From the NCBI GenBank assembly GCA_029975435.1, contig JARKPC010000256.1, positions 1 to 34,705 on the forward strand: a DNA stretch of 34,705 nucleotides, written 5' to 3'. Positions 21,056 to 32,503 of this stretch are shown one piece after another. Position numbers and translations under genes: made by a program. The DNA comes from Propionivibrio sp. (GTDB lineage: Bacteria > Pseudomonadota > Gammaproteobacteria > Burkholderiales > Rhodocyclaceae). Every line of letters starts with the position of its first letter. The stretch's first letter is position 1. The notes beneath the pieces are model-generated. The model did no database searches and was not told the origin of the DNA. It saw nothing but the letters and a program-made list of their open reading frames with translations.

Positions 21056-21144
21056 TCCTTTACACAGGCCGCCGTGTCAGGCGCGTGCGTTATGGTTAAA
21101 CTGCTCGCTTCCAGGAAAAAAGCCAACACGCTTGCGAGGTCAGG

Positions 21145-21990
21145 ATGCACGACGAAACCACTCCTCTCGACGCCGATGAACTTATGATATTTGCCGATCG
21201 CATCGACCGCTTGCCGCCTGCCGAAGCGGAATGGGTCGGCCAACTCTTCCAGGAATGCCTGCGGGCACGGATGCATGAGGCCGAACTGCTGGAGAACCAA
21301 GCCGGCGAAGCGGTTCCAGCCGAGGACGGCGGGGATCTCGACGTGCAGTTGGCACAAGTCGCCCTGGATGCCGCCGAGTGGCTGAAAACACTTTGGGACG
21401 TCGGCTACATGGGGGCGGGTAGCTTTCCGTCGAAACCGCGCACGGCCTTTCCCTTGATCGGACTGGAGGATGTGCTGAAGTCTTCGCTGTTTGCGCGAAT
21501 TCGCTGCGGTAAGCGCCCACTTCCTTTCCCGCCCCCTACCCGAAAGGGGTTGCCCTGGCACGATCTGCTCGATGGAGCAGCGGACGAGCATGCGGTGGAC
21601 GCGGAAATCGTCAGCGACGACCAGGGTGTGGCGACGGGGGCGATTGTCGAGGGTTGCGCAGAATGGCAAGTCGTCGAACAGGTGGCGAAAGATCGTGAAT
21701 ACCTCGTCCAGCATCGCGGCATGGGGCCCTTGTTCCGCTTGCGTGTGGATTCGTTTTTCTCGACCTTGCAGCGGCAACCCCCGCATTGGGAGCGCCAGAT
21801 TCGTTTCCAGGAACGCGGCGGGGTGCGCAGTTTCACCTTGCTGTGGCCGAAGGCCGACGGAAACATGCAGGACGTTCCGTTGCGCGCGGCGACCTGGGAG
21901 CGGGCCGAGTCCGAGGCGGATTACTGGATTGCGACGAACAGTCCGGAAATGTACGGCCAGGTCCGCTTCGAGCGCATCGAATCGAGTTGA
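21145..21990 (+). CDS. Unrecognised soluble protein, 281 residues
   Basis: The ATG at 21145 is preceded by GAGGTCAG, a good ribosome-binding site, and codon use fits the neighbourhood, so this is a real gene. I recognise no domain. There is no signal peptide or membrane segment. The N-terminal third is acidic and helical (LPPAEAEWVGQLFQECLRAR). The middle has a proline-rich patch (PLPFPPPTRKGLPWHDLL). The C-terminal part alternates hydrophobic and charged residues (GPLFRLRVDSFFSTLQRQPP, SFTLLWPKADG) and looks beta-rich. It is alone on the plus strand between the divergent transporter and convergent murB, ending 7 bases from the murB stop. Confidence 0.8.
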   Translation: MHDETTPLDADELMIFADRIDRLPPAEAEWVGQLFQECLRARMHEAELLENQAGEAVPAEDGGDLDVQLAQVALDAAEWLKTLWDVGYMGAGSFPSKPRTAFPLIGLEDVLKSSLFARIRCGKRPLPFPPPTRKGLPWHDLLDGAADEHAVDAEIVSDDQGVATGAIVEGCAEWQVVEQVAKDREYLVQHRGMGPLFRLRVDSFFSTLQRQPPHWERQIRFQERGGVRSFTLLWPKADGNMQDVPLRAATWERAESEADYWIATNSPEMYGQVRFERIESS

Positions 21991-21997
21991 AGGCGGG

Positions 21998-23044
21998 CTA
22001 CAGGAAGACCGGTTCCGGCGTCAGTTCTACGCCGAACTTTTCCACCACGTCGTGCTGCACGGCCTGCATCAGGGCCACCACGTCGGCCCCTGTCGCTCCG
22101 CCGCGATTCACCAGCACCAGCGCTTGCTTCTCATACATTCCAACCGGTCCGAGATCGCGGCCTTTCCAGCCCGCCTGCTCGATCAGCCAGCCGGCGGCCA
22201 GTTTTACCCGGCCGTCGGGCTGCGGGTAGTGCGGCAGTCCCGGGTGCGATGCCAATAAGCGCTCGGCAGCTGCTGCTGCCACGACCGGGTTGTGGAAGAA
22301 GCTGCCGGTGTTGGGTAGTACCGCCGGATCGGGCAGCTTGCGCCGGCGCACGGTGACCACCGCATCGCCGATCTGCCGGGCGTCGGGTGTGGCGATGTTC
22401 CGAGCCGCGAGTTCGGCGGCAACGTCGGCATAGCGCGTCAATGGCGCCCAGGCTTTGGGCAAGCGGAGAGTGACGTCGGTGATCACGAAGCGTCCGTCGA
22501 GATGCCAGCCCTGCTGCTTGAACACGCTGTCGCGGTAGCCGAAGCGGCAGGCGGTCCGATCGAAACGCACGATTTCTCCGGTCTGCATGTCGAACGCCAT
22601 CAATGCATGGAAACGCTCGGCCAACTCCAGCCCGTAGGCGCCTATGTTCTGGATCGGCGCGGCGCCGACGGTGCCGGGAATCAGCGCCAGGTTCTCCAGC
22701 CCCGGCCAGCCTTGCGCCAGGGTCCATTGCACAAAGTCGTGCCAGTTTTCCCCTGCACCGGCGCGCACGTACCAGGCGTCGGCGTCCTCACCGGCCAGTT
22801 CGCGTCCGCAAATGGCCATGTGCAGCACAAGGCCGTCGACATCGCCGCTGAGCACGAGATTGCTGCCGCCGCCAAGAACAAAGAATCGGAGATCACCCGG
22901 AGCATAGGAATTGACCAACTCCACGAGCTGCCCGACATCCGTGATACGTGCATAAAGCGCCGCGTGCGCTGGCAGGGCCAATGTGTTGCGCTGCGCCAGA
23001 TTGGCCTCAAGTTCGACAAAATCCGGCAAGCTCGCAATTCGCAT
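21998..23044 (-). CDS. murB: UDP-N-acetylenolpyruvoylglucosamine reductase MurB
   Basis: 348 residues, E. coli-like type I. It is the cytoplasmic flavoenzyme that reduces the enolpyruvyl group to give UDP-N-acetylmuramic acid, the second committed step of peptidoglycan synthesis. The FAD-binding part shows [12 protein letters not shown] (57-68) and [20 protein letters not shown]. Catalytic residues are present: Arg171 in [10 protein letters not shown], Ser248 in [11 protein letters not shown] and Glu344 in the C-terminal TPEPVFL. The type I loop and C-terminal extension ([20 protein letters not shown]) are intact. The gene follows metH by 16 bases and may be co-transcribed with it. Confidence 0.97.
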   Translation of the reverse strand: MRIASLPDFVELEANLAQRNTLALPAHAALYARITDVGQLVELVNSYAPGDLRFFVLGGGSNLVLSGDVDGLVLHMAICGRELAGEDADAWYVRAGAGENWHDFVQWTLAQGWPGLENLALIPGTVGAAPIQNIGAYGLELAERFHALMAFDMQTGEIVRFDRTACRFGYRDSVFKQQGWHLDGRFVITDVTLRLPKAWAPLTRYADVAAELAARNIATPDARQIGDAVVTVRRRKLPDPAVLPNTGSFFHNPVVAAAAAERLLASHPGLPHYPQPDGRVKLAAGWLIEQAGWKGRDLGPVGMYEKQALVLVNRGGATGADVVALMQAVQHDVVEKFGVELTPEPVFL

Positions 23045-23060
23045 CGTGACTGGATCCGGA

Positions 23061-26741
<3,681 letters not shown>

Positions 26742-26763
26742 GGGATGCCCTTGAAAAAGCGCT

Positions 26764-26804
26764 CAAAATGAAAAACCCGTTCAGCATTCTTGGCGAACGG
26801 GTTT
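26764..26804 (-). terminator. Intrinsic terminator (attenuator) in the metH leader
   Basis: On the minus strand AAACCCGTTC (26804-26795) pairs perfectly with GAACGGGTTT (26782-26773) around a 12-base loop. The T-rich run TTTCATTTT follows. It lies between the SAM-II-like RNA and the metH ATG, within the same predicted transcript, so it is placed to attenuate metH rather than to end an upstream gene. Confidence 0.85.
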
Positions 26805-26824
26805 CGGAATCACGATCGAATCAC

Positions 26825-26883
26825 GCCCGCTTTAGCCACATTTGTAACGCGCCTGCAAGCTGAACTTCAAATCGGCGCGGGCC
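26825..26883 (-). ncRNA. SAM-II riboswitch (SAM_alpha type) upstream of metH
   Basis: Read on the minus strand, P1 is CGCGCC (26879-26874) with GGCGCG (26853-26848), six perfect pairs. The loop begins GATTTG, and ATTTG (26872-26868) pairs with CAAAT (26844-26840) after P1 to form the pseudoknot. TTGCA precedes the P1 3' strand. The conserved GCTAAA (26836-26831) and a G-run (GCGGG) close the element. This matches the SAM-II aptamer layout as I recall it from metX leaders: CGCGCYGAUUU, UUGCA, GCGCG, AAAUGU, GCUAAA, GGG. It lies about 20-75 bases into the predicted transcript. The call is from recognition of sequence and structure, without a covariance-model search. Confidence 0.88.
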
Positions 26884-26908
26884 TGGCAACAAGCCGGAAA
26901 GAGACTCG

Positions 26909-26937
26909 AATCTACGCGCCAAGTCCTTGATTGTCAA
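26909..26937 (-). promoter_or_regulatory. Sigma70-type promoter of metH
   Basis: Minus-strand TTGACA (26937-26932), a 17-base spacer and TAGATT (26914-26909) form a strong -35/-10 pair. The predicted start near 26902 gives a leader of about 160 bases that includes the riboswitch and terminator. It begins right after the stop of the lipoprotein gene at 26952. Confidence 0.8.
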
Positions 26938-26951
26938 TACTTACGTGCCTT

Positions 26952-27443
26952 TCAGCCGCCCGATATTGGCTTGAAATGGGTTCCGGTCCGGGTGACATGG
27001 CCCTGCTCGTCGAAATACACGTCGAAAAAGTAGTCGTAGGACGCTTCGGTTTTTGTCTTCCAGTCCCAGACGTACTCTTTCTTGAGCGAAAAGTACTGTT
27101 CGCTGGCGGGCTGTCCGAGGAGGCGCCGCACCTGGTCGCGAGTCATGCCCTCCTTCACGCGGGCGAAGTTCGCCTCGGTGAGAACCTGACGCACCTGGCG
27201 CAGGATCTTGTCCGGGCCGAAGTCGATCATGTAGTTCACGATGCCGTTGGGGGTGCGCGGGTATTCCCAGGTAATCGAGCCGTCGGCGTCCTGCCACTCC
27301 ATCGTCGGCGGGCCCATGATCTGGCGCGTCTCGCTCATCGTCGTCACGCCGGGCTTGAGCTTGTCGAGGTTGACGCTGTCGCAGGCGGGAAGAATCGCCG
27401 CGAGCAGGCCCGAGAGCAGGCCGGTAAGCAGTCGTTTCAGCAT
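26952..27443 (-). CDS. SmpA/OmlA (BamE-like) lipoprotein with two repeats
   Basis: 163 residues. A signal sequence ends in a lipobox-like LPAC with Cys21, so it should be a lipoprotein. Two copies of a BamE/SmpA-type fold are visible: residues about 31-95 (KPGVTTMSETRQIMGPPTME, then ITWEYPR) and about 96-160 (KEGMTRDQVRRLLGQPASEQ, then YVWDWKT). The common SmpA/OmlA pattern is a single G-x-T-x-x-x-V/I-x-x-x-x-G-x-P unit; a tandem arrangement is less usual. Function is unknown; a structural outer-membrane role is inferred. It is 7 bases downstream of the DUF4197 gene, so the two probably form an operon. Confidence 0.82.
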   Translation of the reverse strand: MLKRLLTGLLSGLLAAILPACDSVNLDKLKPGVTTMSETRQIMGPPTMEWQDADGSITWEYPRTPNGIVNYMIDFGPDKILRQVRQVLTEANFARVKEGMTRDQVRRLLGQPASEQYFSLKKEYVWDWKTKTEASYDYFFDVYFDEQGHVTRTGTHFKPISGG

Positions 27444-27450
27444 CGCGTCC

Positions 27451-28158
27451 TCACTTCAGGGCACCAAAGACCTTCTTGAGCATGGCCGATCCCGTGCCCA
27501 CGGGATCCTTGCGGATCGCCTTTTCCTGTTCGGCGATCATCAGGAACAGGCCGTCCATCGCCTTGTGCGTCACGTAGGTGTCGAGGTCGGCGTCCTTCTT
27601 GTCGAGCAATCCGAGCTTGGCGGCCTGTCCGGCATACTGGTTGTACTGCCCGGCCAGGTCGACCTTGGCCGTGGCCTTCTTGACGATGGGCAGGAACCTG
27701 GCGGCGATGTCGTTGGAAGTCGTGCGCCTGAAATACTGGGTGGCGGCATCCTCGCCCCCGGTCAGGATGCCGCGCGCGTCATCGAAGCTCATGTTCTTCA
27801 CGGCATTGGTGAGGATCGGCTTGGCCTCGACGACGGCCATCTCGGCGGCGCGGTTCATCGTCTCGATCAGTTCGTCGGCCTGCTTCTTCATGCCGAAAGT
27901 GCGCATTGCCTTCTCCACGGAGCGCGCCGATTCGGGCAGTGGGATCCTGACGCGCTTGTCGCCCAAAAAACCGTCCTTCTTGCCGAGTTGCCCGACGGCG
28001 ATTTCGGCACCGCGGGTCAGCGCTTCCTTGAGTCCGGATGCCGTATCATTGCTCGACAGGGCATCGAGCCCAGCGGCAGAAACCGGCGCGGCGAGAAAGA
28101 ATGCACAAACCAGCCCGAGAAAACGCGGCGAATTGAAAACGGGAAAAAAGTTACGCAT
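27451..28158 (-). CDS. DUF4197 family exported protein
   Basis: 235 residues from the ATG at 28158, chosen because GGAGGA lies 6 bases upstream and a signal peptide follows (LGLVCAFFLAAPVSAAGLDA). A longer reading to 28236 is rejected. The mature protein matches the DUF4197 pattern: ASGLKEALTRGAEIAVGQLG, VRIPLPESARSVEKAMRTFG, DDARGILTGGEDAATQYFR and YVTHKAMDGLFLMIAEQEKA. It is helical with no catalytic motif, and its role is not known. Its neighbours are the BamE-like lipoprotein downstream and a divergent membrane protein upstream. Confidence 0.88.
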   Translation of the reverse strand: MRNFFPVFNSPRFLGLVCAFFLAAPVSAAGLDALSSNDTASGLKEALTRGAEIAVGQLGKKDGFLGDKRVRIPLPESARSVEKAMRTFGMKKQADELIETMNRAAEMAVVEAKPILTNAVKNMSFDDARGILTGGEDAATQYFRRTTSNDIAARFLPIVKKATAKVDLAGQYNQYAGQAAKLGLLDKKDADLDTYVTHKAMDGLFLMIAEQEKAIRKDPVGTGSAMLKKVFGALK

Positions 28159-28263
28159 GGTGAATCCTCCAGCTGGCATGGACCATTCAAGGCAGTGCCT
28201 TACGTTACCCCGGAGCATCTGCGGCCGGCAAGTCAACTATAGTCCATGCCACGGGGGGACGTG

Positions 28264-28785
28264 GTGAGCGCAAAACCCCACATTCCCGACTGGCTGCGCC
28301 GCATTCTCAGGATCAGTGCGGGTCACCGCTATTATCCTCTTGTCGTGGCGCTGATCGCCTTCGCGGCGACCGTGACGTTCTCCTTTCCCTTCGTCATCGT
28401 CCTGATTCCGGCCGTGTTGATTGCACCGGGGCGCTGGCTGTCCCTGGGGGTACTGAGCGGACTGGCCAGTGGCCTGGCAGGCGGCGCGCTGGTAGAAGTG
28501 TTTCATTTCATGGGGTACGAACTGGTCCTCTCGCGCTTTCCGCAGGTGGCGGCTTCGGAGAAATGGCAGTTCGCCGCCGACTGGCTCGATCGCTACGGGC
28601 TGCTGGCCCTGGCCGTCGTGGCCGGATCGCCGATGCCCCAGACGCCGGTCGTCTTCCTCTATTCGCTGGCCCATCCGTCGACCGTCGGCGCCATGATCGC
28701 CATCGGTATCGGCAAGACGGTGAAATACGTCGTTCTGGCCTGGCTGACGCAACACTATCCGAAGCGATTCCGCAACTATCGGTGA
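28264..28785 (+). CDS. Small inner-membrane protein, probably DedA/VTT-like (YqaA type)
   Basis: 173 residues from the GTG at 28264, which has a G-rich ribosome-binding site (28253-28258) just before it. An ATG at 28246 would add six residues but has no such site. About four hydrophobic segments are visible: 25-52, 56-80, 110-135 and 140-160. Between them is YGLLALAVVAGSPMPQTPVV, which resembles the re-entrant loop and proline motif of DedA/VTT proteins. The family assignment is tentative, and transport or lipid-flipping roles are unproven. It is divergent from the DUF4197 gene, and its end overlaps glrR by 10 bases in convergent orientation. Confidence 0.75.
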   Translation: MSAKPHIPDWLRRILRISAGHRYYPLVVALIAFAATVTFSFPFVIVLIPAVLIAPGRWLSLGVLSGLASGLAGGALVEVFHFMGYELVLSRFPQVAASEKWQFAADWLDRYGLLALAVVAGSPMPQTPVVFLYSLAHPSTVGAMIAIGIGKTVKYVVLAWLTQHYPKRFRNYR

Positions 28786-30176
28786 CCTGATTCGCGTTCC
28801 GGTTCTTCTCCATTGCCGCGGAACAGGCTGGGCGTCAGATCGTATTTCTGCAGGAGGCGGTAGAACTCGGTGCGGTTGCGGTCGGCGATTCGGGCCGCGT
28901 CGGCGACGTTGCCGTCGGTGAGCTTCAGCAACTGGATCAGGTAGTTGCGTTCGAAACGCTGCTTGGCCTCGGCGTAAGTGAGCGCTTCCATGCTCGGGAT
29001 GCGCAAGGCGCGCTGTACCAGCGGCAAGCTGATCAGCGCCGTGGTGGCCAGGGCGCAGCATTGTTCGATGACGTTGTAGAGCTGGCGCACGTTGCCCGGC
29101 CAGGCCGCCGTCGAAAGTGCTTCCAGTGCGTCCGGGGCGATGCCGGTGATTCCCTTGTCGTATTTCTTCACCAGTTGTTGCATGAAATGGTTGGCCAGCA
29201 GAGGGATGTCCTCGCGCCTTTCGTCCAACCGCGGCAAGGTCAGGGTGACGACATCGAGGCGGTAGTAAAGATCTTCGCGGAATTGTCCCTCGGCCATGGC
29301 CACTTCCAGGTCGCGGTGGGTGGCGGACAGCACTCGTACGTCGACCGGGTCGGCGCGCGTGGCCCCTACCGGGCGCACGGCCTGGTCCTGCAGCACGCGC
29401 AGCAGTTTGACCTGCAGGGCGAGAGGCATGTCGCCGATTTCGTCGAGGAACAAGGTGCCGCCATCGGCGGCCTTGAACAGTCCGCCATGTTCGCTGGTCG
29501 CTCCGGTAAATGCCCCGCGCACGTGGCCGAACAACTCGGACTCGAGCAGTTGTTCGGGGATGGCGCCGCAATTGATGGCTACGAACGGGGCCTTGGCACG
29601 CGGGCTGGCACGATGGATGGCGCGGGCCAGGATCTCCTTGCCGGTGCCGCTTTCTCCCCGGATCAGCATGCTGGCATCGGTGGCGGCAACCACCCGTGCT
29701 TCTTCCATCAGTTCCGCCATGCGGCGACTGCGAAAGACGATGCCCTCCAGCCAGCTTCCGTCGTTTCCGCCGGTCGGGCCGCCGGAAACCGGCGACACGC
29801 GCAGCGCCTGCTGCACTTTCTCGAACAGCAGCTTGCTGTCGAACGGCTTGGTCAGGTAGCCGAAGACGCCTTGCGACATGGCCTGTACGGCGTCGGGAAT
29901 CGTCCCGTGCGCCGTCAGCAGAATGACCGGCAGGGTCGGCCGCGAGGCGTGGATCTCCTTGAACAAGGTCAGGCCATCCTTGCCCGGCAGGCGGATGTCG
30001 CTGATCACCAGTTGTGGCGTCTCGATGGCGATGCGCGACAACCCCTCTTCCGCCGAGATGGCCGTGGATACGCGGATTCCCCAGGCGCGCAGGCGCATGG
30101 ACAGGAGGCGCAAGAGGTCTGGGTCGTCGTCGATGACCAGGATATGGGCGGGAGCGAGTTTGGGGGCGTCGTTCAT
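28776..30176 (-). CDS. glrR: Sigma54-dependent response regulator GlrR (QseF)
   Basis: 466 residues from the ATG at 30176; a GTG at 30188 overlapping the qseG stop is the alternative. The receiver domain (about 5-120) has the acidic pocket IDDD and the phospho-acceptor Asp60 in ISDIRLPGKDG. The AAA+ domain has Walker A GESGTGKE at 174-181 and the sigma54-contact loop GAFTGA at 221-226. A C-terminal Fis-type helix-turn-helix follows (DGNVADAARIADRNRTEFYR). With GlrK and the QseG-like lipoprotein encoded upstream, the identity as GlrR is strong. In enterobacteria GlrR activates glmY and rpoE promoters through TGTC-N10-GACA sites. Two such sites lie upstream of glrK. Confidence 0.93.
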   Translation of the reverse strand: MNDAPKLAPAHILVIDDDPDLLRLLSMRLRAWGIRVSTAISAEEGLSRIAIETPQLVISDIRLPGKDGLTLFKEIHASRPTLPVILLTAHGTIPDAVQAMSQGVFGYLTKPFDSKLLFEKVQQALRVSPVSGGPTGGNDGSWLEGIVFRSRRMAELMEEARVVAATDASMLIRGESGTGKEILARAIHRASPRAKAPFVAINCGAIPEQLLESELFGHVRGAFTGATSEHGGLFKAADGGTLFLDEIGDMPLALQVKLLRVLQDQAVRPVGATRADPVDVRVLSATHRDLEVAMAEGQFREDLYYRLDVVTLTLPRLDERREDIPLLANHFMQQLVKKYDKGITGIAPDALEALSTAAWPGNVRQLYNVIEQCCALATTALISLPLVQRALRIPSMEALTYAEAKQRFERNYLIQLLKLTDGNVADAARIADRNRTEFYRLLQKYDLTPSLFRGNGEEPERESGHR

Positions 30177-30184
30177 CACGGCTC

Positions 30185-30751
30185 TCACGGAGAAGGCTTC
30201 ACGGCGTTGGGTCGAATCGGAATGGAGCGCTCGATGTCCGCCAGGGCATCGAGCTTTTCCTGCAGTTCGTCGCGCTTGCGCTGGCTCTCCTTCAATTGCT
30301 GGGCGAGGCGGTCGCTTTGCGTCTCGAGCCTGATCCGTTCCTGGTATTGGGTCGACAGCAGCCTCGCCAGCGGGTGCAGGCTGGCCGCCTCCGGTACGTG
30401 CGAGCGCTGGATGGCTTCCAGCAGGGCCAGTGCGCGGGGCAGATCGGTGGTCATGCGCGGCATGCCGAGCAGCATGGCTTGGCGCAACTGCACTGCCGGT
30501 GAAGACGGAATGCTGCCGAGCAGCTGGCGTTCGCGCGTCAACTCCGCCGATGTCATGCGTTGCAGCAGGTGATAGTAGCCGAGCAGCGGAAGCATTGCCG
30601 TTTCATTGACCCGGGGCTGCGACACTTCCGGCAGAGACTCCGGTATGGCCTTCGGCTCGGGCTGCTCTTCCGGAGGCGGGAGCGTCGTGCAGGCCGCCAG
30701 CAGGTGAACCATGCCGATCAGGGCCGCGTGTCGAAAGCGTGTGCGTGTCAT
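30185..30751 (-). CDS. qseG: QseG-like outer-membrane lipoprotein
   Basis: 188 residues. A short signal sequence ends in the lipobox LLAAC with Cys21, followed by a proline/glutamate-rich linker. The middle is helical (PLLGYYHLLQRMTSAELTRE, SSPAVQLRQAMLLGM, DLPRALALLEAIQRS). Residues about 130-175 form a strongly heptad-like, charged coiled coil (RLETQSDRLAQQLKESQRKR). Position between kinase and regulator genes, lipobox and coiled coil all fit QseG, which in enterobacteria binds and modulates the kinase GlrK/QseE in the periplasm. It begins 12 bases after glrK and ends against glrR. Confidence 0.82.
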   Translation of the reverse strand: MTRTRFRHAALIGMVHLLAACTTLPPPEEQPEPKAIPESLPEVSQPRVNETAMLPLLGYYHLLQRMTSAELTRERQLLGSIPSSPAVQLRQAMLLGMPRMTTDLPRALALLEAIQRSHVPEAASLHPLARLLSTQYQERIRLETQSDRLAQQLKESQRKRDELQEKLDALADIERSIPIRPNAVKPSP

Positions 30752-30763
30752 GATGGTACTCGG

Positions 30764-32179
30764 TCAGGTTGCGGTTGCCCAGGGCAACGCGATTTCGAAA
30801 TGCGCCCCGGTGGAGTTGCCTGCGGCCACCACGCGGATCTCGCCGCCCATGACGGCCATCAGTTCGCGCACGATCGAGAGACCGACGCCGCTGCCGTGGC
30901 GTTCGACGGGGGCGGGGCGCTGCCCCTGCACGAAGGGGGAGAAAATGCGTTCGGCATCTTCTGCGGCAATTCCCGGTCCGTTGTCGATACAGGCGATGCG
31001 CAGCTTGCCGGCCTCGATCAGGGCGTCTAACCGAATGACGCCGCCGTCCGGGCTGAAATCGATGGCGTTGGAGAGAAGGTTGTCGATGACCACGCGCAGC
31101 TTGTCCGCGTCGAGCATTCCGGAAGTGGAGGGGACCGAGCAGCGAACCTGCAGTTGCCTGGCTTGTATCTGCAGTTCGTGATCCTGCACCACTCCGTCGA
31201 ACAGCCGCTTCAAGTTCACCGGGCGGCGATGCAGGCGCCGGGCGCCCAGTGAGACTGCATTCAACCGCAACAGGCTTTCGATATGCACTTGCAATGACCT
31301 GGCGTTCGCATCCAGGATGTCGACCACTTCCCGCTGCGTGCCTTCGAGCGGTCCGGGGATTTCTTCCTGCAGCAGCGCCACGCCTTCGCGCAGCGCGGTG
31401 AGCGGGGTCTTCAGTTCGTGCGAGACATGCCGGAGAGCGCGTTCGCGCTCCGCTTCCAGCTCGCTCAACCGCTGCCGCAGCCAGTCGAGTCGACGCCCGA
31501 TCAGGCGCAGATCGGCGGGTCCGGAAACCTCTACCGGAATATCGAAGCGGCTTTCCCCCAACTGCTCGATCGCGCGCTCGATGGAGCCGATCGGTCGGGC
31601 AAGCCACCAGCTCATGACCAGCGCCACCAGGAAAGCGGCGCCGACGGCTCCGGCCACCAATGTTCCGAGCTGCAACCGTCCCTCTTCAAGCCGCTCCAGC
31701 GTGTCGACGTGCTGTTTGTCGATCCAGCGCCGGCTGGCATGATCGAGTTGACCGTTTATTTCCGTCAGTCGGCTCAACAAGACCGGGATCTCTTTGGCAG
31801 AGGCCGAGAGGTGCAGTGCTCGGGCGAGTTCGCCGACCGCTTGCTGCCAGTCTCCGGGCAAATTCTCCAGCGGGCGCGCGGAAAGGGATTCCAGGCGCTC
31901 GACCGCCGCCAGCGAGCGGGACACTTGCGCATCGAATCGGGCCAGCACGGCGTTGTCGTTCAGCACCATGAATTGACGGGCACTGCGCTCGAGTTCGATG
32001 GTCCGTTCTCCTAATTCCTGGATCGACGTACTGAGCTGGAGCGCGATTTCGCCGTTCGCGCGGCTCTGCGCAGCGAAACGCTCCAGCAGCAACCAGCCGC
32101 GCACGCCGGCCCAGCCGAGAAATGCGACGATCAACAGCAAGCCAGCGAGCATGCTCTGGCGAAAGGAGGCACGGATCAT
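30764..32179 (-). CDS. glrK: Sensor histidine kinase GlrK (QseE)
   Basis: 471 residues. TM1 is at about 11-31, a helical periplasmic domain at 32-170, TM2 at 172-193 and a HAMP linker to about 245. The dimerisation/phosphorylation helix HVSHELKTPLTALREG contains the phospho-acceptor His254. The ATPase domain shows the N box DNLLSNAIDFS, G1 DNGPGIA and G2 GSGVGLSIV. The periplasmic domain is all-helical, as in GlrK/QseE. It heads the operon glrK-qseG-glrR. The 324-base gap upstream holds two GlrR-type sites, so autoregulation is possible in addition to control of the divergent bactofilin gene. Confidence 0.92.
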   Translation of the reverse strand: MIRASFRQSMLAGLLLIVAFLGWAGVRGWLLLERFAAQSRANGEIALQLSTSIQELGERTIELERSARQFMVLNDNAVLARFDAQVSRSLAAVERLESLSARPLENLPGDWQQAVGELARALHLSASAKEIPVLLSRLTEINGQLDHASRRWIDKQHVDTLERLEEGRLQLGTLVAGAVGAAFLVALVMSWWLARPIGSIERAIEQLGESRFDIPVEVSGPADLRLIGRRLDWLRQRLSELEAERERALRHVSHELKTPLTALREGVALLQEEIPGPLEGTQREVVDILDANARSLQVHIESLLRLNAVSLGARRLHRRPVNLKRLFDGVVQDHELQIQARQLQVRCSVPSTSGMLDADKLRVVIDNLLSNAIDFSPDGGVIRLDALIEAGKLRIACIDNGPGIAAEDAERIFSPFVQGQRPAPVERHGSGVGLSIVRELMAVMGGEIRVVAAGNSTGAHFEIALPWATAT

Positions 32180-32287
32180 AGGGCGCTTGGGACTGATTCT
32201 GAGGAATGCCGGATAGTCGCAAAGCGTAACAGATCGGTGACCCTCGGCGGGTGCGAAGAGGAAGCGAATCTCGGCGAAAAATCTCCT

Positions 32288-32305
32288 TGTCGCGAATCGG
32301 CGACA
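32288..32305. promoter_or_regulatory. GlrR/QseF binding site, distal copy
   Basis: TGTCGCGAATCGGCGACA fits the TGTC-N10-GACA operator of the sigma54 activator GlrR exactly. Its centre is about 173 bases before the predicted bactofilin transcript start and 118 bases before the glrK ATG. The arms extend to six paired bases (TGTCGC with a one-base shift, TGTCG/CGACA exact). Confidence 0.78.
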
Positions 32306-32352
32306 CCATAACTTGATGATCGCACTATGTTTTCTTCCGTTACCGCTGCTGA

Positions 32353-32370
32353 TGTCGCTTTATAACGACA
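32353..32370. promoter_or_regulatory. GlrR/QseF binding site, proximal copy
   Basis: TGTCGCTTTATAACGACA is a second exact TGTC-N10-GACA with TGTCG/CGACA arms, 65 bases from the first centre to centre, about six helical turns, so both would face the same side. Its centre is about 108 bases before the predicted bactofilin transcript start, a normal distance for a sigma54 enhancer. AT-rich DNA suited to bending follows. Confidence 0.8.
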
Positions 32371-32443
32371 AATTTTTCCCGAAATTTCATCCTCAGCCTT
32401 CAGTATTTTTTCCAGAGACCTGTTTTGTATGGAGAAAATTCTC

Positions 32444-32459
32444 TGGCACGGATATCGCT
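32444..32459 (+). promoter_or_regulatory. Sigma54 (-24/-12) promoter of the bactofilin gene
   Basis: TGGCACGGATATCGCT matches TGGCACGrNNNTTGCW with one mismatch (C for the first T of the -12 block's TTGC second position). The essential GG (32445-32446) and GC (32457-32458) have exact spacing. The predicted start near 32470 leaves a 34-base leader before the GTG at 32504. Confidence 0.8.
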
Positions 32460-32503
32460 CAAGGGACCGGGCATTTGTGCTTTTACCTGAGGAAGGAAAT
32501 CCA

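Noticed and set aside
29640..29655. TGGCACG-like sequences within coding regions (glrR, acyltransferase, 281-residue gene) as sigma54 promoters
   Set aside because: None has the GG and GC pairs at the required spacing, and all lie in coding sequence.
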